A DNA stretch of 35,834 nucleotides from an uncultured Fibrobacter sp. (GTDB lineage Bacteria > Fibrobacterota > Fibrobacteria > Fibrobacterales > Fibrobacteraceae). Shown piece after piece: positions 31,300 to 35,834 of this stretch. The stretch spans positions 1 to 35,834 of the forward strand of contig CAMHDS010000018.1 in the NCBI GenBank assembly GCA_946183925.1, read 5' to 3'. Every line of letters begins with the position of its first letter. Position 1 is the first letter of the stretch. The translations under genes were made by a program, and so were the position numbers. The notes below the pieces were generated by a model, which saw only the letters and a list, made by a program, of their open reading frames with translations, had not been told where the DNA came from and did no database searches.

Positions 31300-32385
31300 T
31301 TACTCGAACTTAGTAGTAAATTCACTGGCTTTCTTTATGAGTTCGTCCCGGAGGGGCTTGTAATCATCGGAATTATTGAGGATATTGTTCAAATGAATTT
31401 TATCTTTTTGAAGTAATTTTTTCAGTTCCTGAGATTCTGCAACGAGTCCTTTCGGTGTCCATCGACAACGATGAAATAAATTGATGAGACCGCCAAATCG
31501 TCCGGGGCTTCTTGTTCTTCCATCGTCTAATGCATCGGATGAAATAAAAATAACTGGGGTCTCTATGCCAAGGCAAGGAAGGGCACAGTGAATACGGGAT
31601 GTTACAACCAGCGAAGCCTTGGCGTATGTATGTACAAGATCCCTAGCATATTCAATTTTTTCTTGGTCGTTGTTAAATAGCGACTGATCTACACTGTGTG
31701 AGATGAATTTTGCATTAAATAAAACATCATCCCCAAAAACATTGTGGTATGTTTCATAAAAACAGGCTGCCATTAGCATCTTTCCAAGAATAGGAATGTT
31801 GGCTACGGCCCATTTAACATTGTACTTTATATGTCTGCTGATAATGAACGATTTTCGCGGTGATTTGATCAGTAGCTGAAGCGCTTTGAAAAGTCTCCGC
31901 TCTTTATTTCGATCTTTTCTTAGATCATATTCATAATACGGATCTACGAAATAAATGGAATGATCTTTTATGTCGCTTTTGTATTTTAAATTCAAAGTCA
32001 ATGTCAGGCAACCGGAAAAATAGCTCTCTATGCCGTATTTTTCCAAAAGGGCTTGTGTGCCTGTGTCACGAGCGCCTATAGGTTCGTGTTTTTTCAAATA
32101 TTCAATGGTTTTTGTTGAAAAAAAACGTGAAGCGATAGATGGAACTATGTGAAATGAGATAAAGAGTGGATTGATTGATGGTGCTGGTGGAAAATTTTCT
32201 GGATTCCACATGAACCATCCGTTCATAATAAGGTTTATTTTCTTGTCGTCCGAAATGGAATCAAGATGTTCTCTTTCAACTAAACAGTCTATTTTTTTGA
32301 AGAATTGTTCTTGTGCAAGGCTCTGAATATAATCGCCAATATTCTTTCGTTGACCAACGCCGGAACAAATTAAAAGACCATTCAT
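31300..32385 (-). CDS. Polysaccharide pyruvyl transferase family protein
   Basis: 361 residues (PF04230 type). The start LLICSGVGQRKNIGDYIQSL has the conserved G-N-x-GD loop. EPIGARDTGTQALLEKYGIESYFSGCLTLTL is the family switch region with the catalytic-side Arg-Asp, and VVTSRIHCALPCLGIETPVIFI is the conserved C-terminal helix-strand with Ser-Arg-x-His. It transfers pyruvate from phosphoenolpyruvate to a sugar as a ketal, adding negative charge to the polymer. The stop side faces the 118-nt gap before the acyltransferase; the start overlaps the flippase gene by 4 nt. The acceptor sugar is unknown. Confidence 0.9.
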   Translation of the reverse strand: MNGLLICSGVGQRKNIGDYIQSLAQEQFFKKIDCLVEREHLDSISDDKKINLIMNGWFMWNPENFPPAPSINPLFISFHIVPSIASRFFSTKTIEYLKKHEPIGARDTGTQALLEKYGIESYFSGCLTLTLNLKYKSDIKDHSIYFVDPYYEYDLRKDRNKERRLFKALQLLIKSPRKSFIISRHIKYNVKWAVANIPILGKMLMAACFYETYHNVFGDDVLFNAKFISHSVDQSLFNNDQEKIEYARDLVHTYAKASLVVTSRIHCALPCLGIETPVIFISSDALDDGRTRSPGRFGGLINLFHRCRWTPKGLVAESQELKKLLQKDKIHLNNILNNSDDYKPLRDELIKKASEFTTKFE

Positions 32386-33923
32386 TTTTTTTCTCCAAAT
32401 TTTTTCTTTATTGTTGAAATTAACAGGAATCGATCTTGTTTATTTAATCCGATAAAGAATACGAAAATAAAATAGAAAATCTCAAAAAGAATTGTTGTCG
32501 TAGTCAATTTCGCAAAGCCGCTAAATGGAATTTGTGATAGAAAATGAAAGAGAAGAATAGATGATGTTGCAATGATTGCCGAAGGCGCAATGCTTCCGGA
32601 TAAAAACTTTTTGACAGATAGTTGTATTTTCGCTTTCACAAAAGCTAAGCGAATAATGAGATAGATAATGTCAAGGAAACATTTGATTACAAGTACAATA
32701 ATGGGACCGAAACCTTGTTTCAAGAAAATGTATGACAAGGTTATATTCATCAACATTGCTGTGCTTATAGAAAGCTGATAGTATTTGATATTTCCTGTTG
32801 CTTGAACCGACATCCATAGGGGGGCTGATAAAGTTTCCAATAGTGTGTATGTTAGTATGCATATGCAAAATTCGGCAACATAGTCAGGGACGACTTTTAG
32901 CCATAAGTCCAGGACAAAATGGATGTTGAAGCATAGAGGGCAAACTACTGCAAAGAGAAGTAGGAAGGAGTATTTAGAAGAATTGATTATGAGCGCTCGC
33001 ATGGAGGGAAGGTTTCCTGCTGCGTAATATTTGACGAGCTGGGGCCTGAATGCAACTTGAAAATTTTTCACAAAATTGTTCATCGCATTGTTTATTTGAG
33101 TGGTAATACCCATTGCTGCGTTGACGGTGACTCCGTAAAAGAGATTGAGTAAAATGTTTAATCCTTGGTTTGCTGACATGGATGCTACTGCTCCGAATAG
33201 GCTCCAGCCGGAAAAGGACAATAGCTTCTTAAAGAGGCCGTAATCCCAGATTTTTTTAATCCAACAAATGTGAATATCTTTAAAAGATATTATGGAGAAT
33301 GCAAAAGTTGCAAACATTATTATTAGTGCAATAAAAAAATGGTTTATTGCGTACAATTTGAGTTTGTCAATTAAGAAAAATTGTAATGAAAAGGCGTTTA
33401 GTAATTTGAGTAAGACCTCGATTATGCTCAAGTATGCATAAAAAAACATTTTTTCGTGGGATATTATTAGAGCTTCAAAGGGTGTTTTGATGAGGTTTAT
33501 GAAAAGCGCAATAACAGAAAAATGAAAAGTCCATAGAGCGGCGTCATGTCGTCCTGCAGGCAGAGACATTTTGTTTGATATATACCAATTCCCCGCCAGT
33601 TCAATGATGCAAACAAGGGCAATACCAAGAACAACGTAAGTGAAAAAGCAATGATTAAAAACCTCGTTAACTTTCCCACCTTCTTTACGGCCAAGTTCAA
33701 AATTAAGAAAACGTTGTGTCGCGGTTCCCAAAGGCCCACTGATAAAGGTAAACGCAACGATAAATGCTGCGACTACACTGTAAATACCATAATTTTCAAT
33801 CCCTAGGTTGTCAAGAACGATGCGGCTTGTGTAGAGCTGGACCAACATCGTAACCCCCATTCGTATGTACAAATAGAGGGTGTTTTTAGCTATTCGCTTT
33901 TCGTTTTGATGTTGCGATCCCAA
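32382..33923 (-). CDS. wzx: Wzx-like oligosaccharide flippase
   Basis: 513 residues with about 14 hydrophobic spans, the normal size and topology for MOP-superfamily flippases. RIAKNTLYLYIRMGVTMLVQLYTSRIVLDNLGIENYGIYSVV at the N-terminus is typical. It would carry lipid-linked repeat units to the periplasmic face for Wzy. The start is a TTG at 33923 with AGGAG 5 nt upstream. The first in-frame ATG lies about 20 codons further in and would remove part of the first membrane helix, so TTG is preferred. Strongly A/T-rich. The epimerase gene ends 19 nt before it. Confidence 0.9.
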   Translation of the reverse strand: MGSQHQNEKRIAKNTLYLYIRMGVTMLVQLYTSRIVLDNLGIENYGIYSVVAAFIVAFTFISGPLGTATQRFLNFELGRKEGGKVNEVFNHCFFTYVVLGIALVCIIELAGNWYISNKMSLPAGRHDAALWTFHFSVIALFINLIKTPFEALIISHEKMFFYAYLSIIEVLLKLLNAFSLQFFLIDKLKLYAINHFFIALIIMFATFAFSIISFKDIHICWIKKIWDYGLFKKLLSFSGWSLFGAVASMSANQGLNILLNLFYGVTVNAAMGITTQINNAMNNFVKNFQVAFRPQLVKYYAAGNLPSMRALIINSSKYSFLLLFAVVCPLCFNIHFVLDLWLKVVPDYVAEFCICILTYTLLETLSAPLWMSVQATGNIKYYQLSISTAMLMNITLSYIFLKQGFGPIIVLVIKCFLDIIYLIIRLAFVKAKIQLSVKKFLSGSIAPSAIIATSSILLFHFLSQIPFSGFAKLTTTTILFEIFYFIFVFFIGLNKQDRFLLISTIKKKFGEKK

Positions 33924-33942
33924 AGAAACTCCTATGAATTAA

Positions 33943-34980
33943 TCATCCTGCCATGGAATGGATTGTTTTTTCAAACATCTCTTTCAAAGAATGTGTCGGG
34001 TTCCAACCGAGTTTTTTCAATTTTGCCGTGTCAAGATTCATCTTGAGTGGCGGAGCGTATCCAAATTTGGAAATGTCAGATTCTTCGATAATGACTTTTA
34101 TTTTGTTGTTTGCAATTTGTTCCGCTACAAGCTTAGCCATTTCGTAAATGGAACAATAGGTGCTTTCGTTGGCGGCATTGTATGCTTCCCCGTTTTCGCC
34201 TTTTAACAATACAGTGAGAGTTGCAGAAACGGCGTCTGCGGTATAGAGATAATTTCGCTTTGTTTCGCCTTTGGTATGTAAAACGATGTTTTTGCCTTCG
34301 ATAGCGCACCGTGCGAATTCTGCAAATACGCGTCCGTCATTATATGCGACGCCGGGGCCAAAAGTTTGAGTGAGACGGAGTATTTTGGCTGGCACCCCAT
34401 ATTCGGAAGCGTATGCTGCACAGAGGGTTTCGCATAGACGCTTGCTTTCTGGGTAACAAGTTCGCACCTCGGTTGAAATCAAATTTGTTCCGTGGGATTC
34501 GTTTATCTTTTCGTCTGTTTTCGGAGCTCCGTAAATTTCCATTGTGGAAAGGTAAACGAAGCTTTCAACCTTGTTCGCGTTTGCAAATTCCAAAAGATTT
34601 TGGGTACCTTTGAAGGTGGTGGAAATAACATTGACGGGAGTGGTTATAAAAGCTTTGCTAGATGTTTCACTAGCTGCGTGAATGATGTAATCGACTGGAA
34701 CAGGCGAAGAAAATGGCTGTGTGATGTCGGAAATGATGAAAGAGAGCCTGTCTTTATGCGGATTGCCAGAAAAAAACAATTCGGCTTTTTCCTTGTTCCT
34801 GGCGAGGGCCGCCACCTTAGCAGTTTTGGTGTTGTTGAGAATGATCGTGACAAGGGTTTTGCCTATTAGACCTGTTGCCCCAGTTACAAGGATGCATTTA
34901 TGTTCGAGTTGATCAAATAGTTCGGGATAATTAATTTTTAAACTATTTGCATCTTCAAGTATTAAATCATTGTAAGTCAC
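33943..34980 (-). CDS. NAD-dependent sugar-nucleotide epimerase/dehydratase
   Basis: 345 residues from a GTG at 34980, chosen because GGAGGAAA lies 8 nt upstream; an ATG at 35025 is in frame but would overlap the neighbouring gene by 59 nt instead of 14 nt and has no such site. Extended short-chain dehydrogenase fold: NAD loop VTGATGLIGKTL, DYIIHAASETSSKAF, STMEIYG and the catalytic pair in YPESK, then FGPGVAYNDGRVFAEF for the nucleotide sugar. Enzymes of this outline include UDP-glucuronate decarboxylase, dTDP-glucose dehydratase and 4-epimerases; the sequence does not separate these. Decarboxylation of UDP-glucuronate to UDP-xylose would fit with ugd in the same locus, but this is speculative. 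Confidence 0.88.
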   Translation of the reverse strand: MTYNDLILEDANSLKINYPELFDQLEHKCILVTGATGLIGKTLVTIILNNTKTAKVAALARNKEKAELFFSGNPHKDRLSFIISDITQPFSSPVPVDYIIHAASETSSKAFITTPVNVISTTFKGTQNLLEFANANKVESFVYLSTMEIYGAPKTDEKINESHGTNLISTEVRTCYPESKRLCETLCAAYASEYGVPAKILRLTQTFGPGVAYNDGRVFAEFARCAIEGKNIVLHTKGETKRNYLYTADAVSATLTVLLKGENGEAYNAANESTYCSIYEMAKLVAEQIANNKIKVIIEESDISKFGYAPPLKMNLDTAKLKKLGWNPTHSLKEMFEKTIHSMAG

Positions 34981-35834
34981 CTTGGATTTCCTCCAATGGT
35001 TTTGAATTGCCCTTGATAAACTCATTGATTACGAAAGCGATGTCTTGCGTCGCATGCCCAGTTTCGTGCAGGCCGGTTCTTTTTTTGAAGGCCTCCAGTC
35101 GTTCAAAATATGCCTGTGGGTCAAATGATAAGATGTTATGCTGGAGCTCGTCATTGTTTTTGGCGTATGGGAAGGGCAATTCCTCCATTTCGTAATAAAC
35201 TCCTCGGTTGGCCTTGTAGTTGTCGAAATCAGTTGCAAAAGTAAAGCATGGGATTTTGCGGATTGACGCGTCGAATATGCAGCTGGAATAGTCAGAGATG
35301 AATACGTCTGCCGCTAAAATGAGCTCCTGCATGTCGGGGTAGTGAGTGGCGTCTTTTACGCTTTCTCCGTAATCAAATTGCATTTTGAGCTGGGATAGAT
35401 CTGGGTGCAAGCGGAACAAGACAACCCATTCTCCGCCAAATCTTTCGTGTAGTGATGCAATAAGCCTTTTACTGTCAATGGAGTATATGGGCTTCAATTT
35501 GACAGGATCGGTTTTGTTGTCATCTCTAAAGGAAGGGGCATAAATGCATATTTTTGCAGATGATGAAATGCCGAATTTAGAATGAATTTTGTTTTTTGCA
35601 GCAGTATTGTCTTGAAACAGAATGTCGTTCTTGGGATAACCGCTTTTCCAGATTTTTCCAGAATAACCGAAAGCCTTTCGAAAGATGTTGGTCAAATGGA
35701 ATGAGTTGGAAACAAATAAATTGGCGTTCTTTGTGGTGTGGATTATCCGAGGGTTTGTCGTGTTTGTTTTTACCAGTATTTCCCTATCATTGCCGACTTT
35801 TTTTATTCCAAGACCTCCATGCCAAGTTTCTACG
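34967..35834 (-). CDS. CDP-glycerol glycerophosphotransferase-like protein (5' end outside window)
   Basis: The frame is open from the right edge to a TGA at 34967-34969, about 288 residues with the N-terminus missing. Just inside the edge, VETWHGGLGIKKVG is the WHG...K motif of TagB/TagF-type transferases (PF04464). ICIYAPSFRDD, WVVLFRLHPDLS (the RxHP motif), ADVFISDYSSCIFDASIRKIPCF and the closing DxxxxxRGVYY-like segment follow, all family-typical. It should transfer polyol-phosphate units from a CDP-activated donor. It is the canonical DYSS type, whereas the homologue at 28010 has HDCGSF. The end overlaps the epimerase start by 14 nt. Family call is firm; glycerol versus ribitol cannot be decided. 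Confidence 0.9.
   Translation of the reverse strand, partial: VETWHGGLGIKKVGNDREILVKTNTTNPRIIHTTKNANLFVSNSFHLTNIFRKAFGYSGKIWKSGYPKNDILFQDNTAAKNKIHSKFGISSSAKICIYAPSFRDDNKTDPVKLKPIYSIDSKRLIASLHERFGGEWVVLFRLHPDLSQLKMQFDYGESVKDATHYPDMQELILAADVFISDYSSCIFDASIRKIPCFTFATDFDNYKANRGVYYEMEELPFPYAKNNDELQHNILSFDPQAYFERLEAFKKRTGLHETGHATQDIAFVINEFIKGNSKPLEEIQGDLQ

Noticed and set aside
1..35834. CRISPR array, insertion sequence, prophage or attachment site
   Set aside because: No evenly spaced direct repeats, no transposase, integrase or phage genes, and no tRNA-anchored duplication were seen.

Overview
The window looks like a piece of a Fibrobacter-type chromosome (phylum Fibrobacterota), read from sequence hallmarks only. 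There is a FISUMP-type lipoprotein at the left edge. Several lipoproteins have Ser/Glu-rich linkers just after the lipid cysteine. There is a CotH-kinase/lamin-tail surface protein, and a TATATT hexamer recurs just upstream of many start codons. Left of about 21 kb the codons are G/C-rich at third positions. The right third, above all the flippase, polymerase and acyltransferase genes, is clearly A/T-rich. This is typical of a variable surface-polysaccharide locus. No rRNA, tRNA, CRISPR array, transposase or integrase was seen.

Layout. (1) 1-2826: partial FISUMP lipoprotein (-), diverging from a LysR regulator (+) that is followed by a membrane acyltransferase. (2) 2952-6395: two von Willebrand A proteins of BatA and BatB type (aerotolerance/Bat family), separated by a reverse-strand membrane protein with a degenerate GGDEF domain. 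A candidate small structured RNA with its own promoter and U-run terminator lies on the minus strand just past batB (6400-6486). (3) 6581-9952: an M16-like lipoprotein lacking the zinc motif, a secreted cysteine-containing protein of unknown function, and TrmH. (4) 10036-15444: a tightly packed operon of an MlaD/MCE protein, HPr, PTS enzyme I and a TPR-containing soluble lytic transglycosylase. (5) 15506-21209: a repeat-built surface lipoprotein, a DMT transporter and a large CotH lipoprotein, ending in a strong terminator. (6) 21274-35834: a surface-polysaccharide locus built as two convergent arms that meet at about 26.7 kb.

The polysaccharide locus. The plus arm encodes UDP-glucose dehydrogenase of animal-like type, an Alg14/Alg13-like (PssD/PssE-like) split glycosyltransferase, a GT4-like transferase, a Stealth-type sugar-phosphate transferase and a GT2 transferase. 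The minus arm, read from the right edge inward, encodes a CDP-glycerol-type polyol-phosphate transferase (partial), an NAD-dependent epimerase/dehydratase, a Wzx flippase, a pyruvyl transferase, an acyltransferase, a secreted PL14-like lyase, a second polyol-phosphate transferase and a Wzy-type polymerase. Together these suggest an uronate-containing, phosphodiester-rich, pyruvylated and acylated capsule or exopolysaccharide. The initiating transferase and the export proteins are not in the window.

The most interesting leads are the compact minus-strand RNA candidate at 6400-6486, the uronate/teichoic-like polymer logic of the capsule locus, the duplicated unknown domain in the 15506 lipoprotein, the enzyme I/HPr genes inside an envelope operon, and the antisense GGDEF gene lying between batA and batB.
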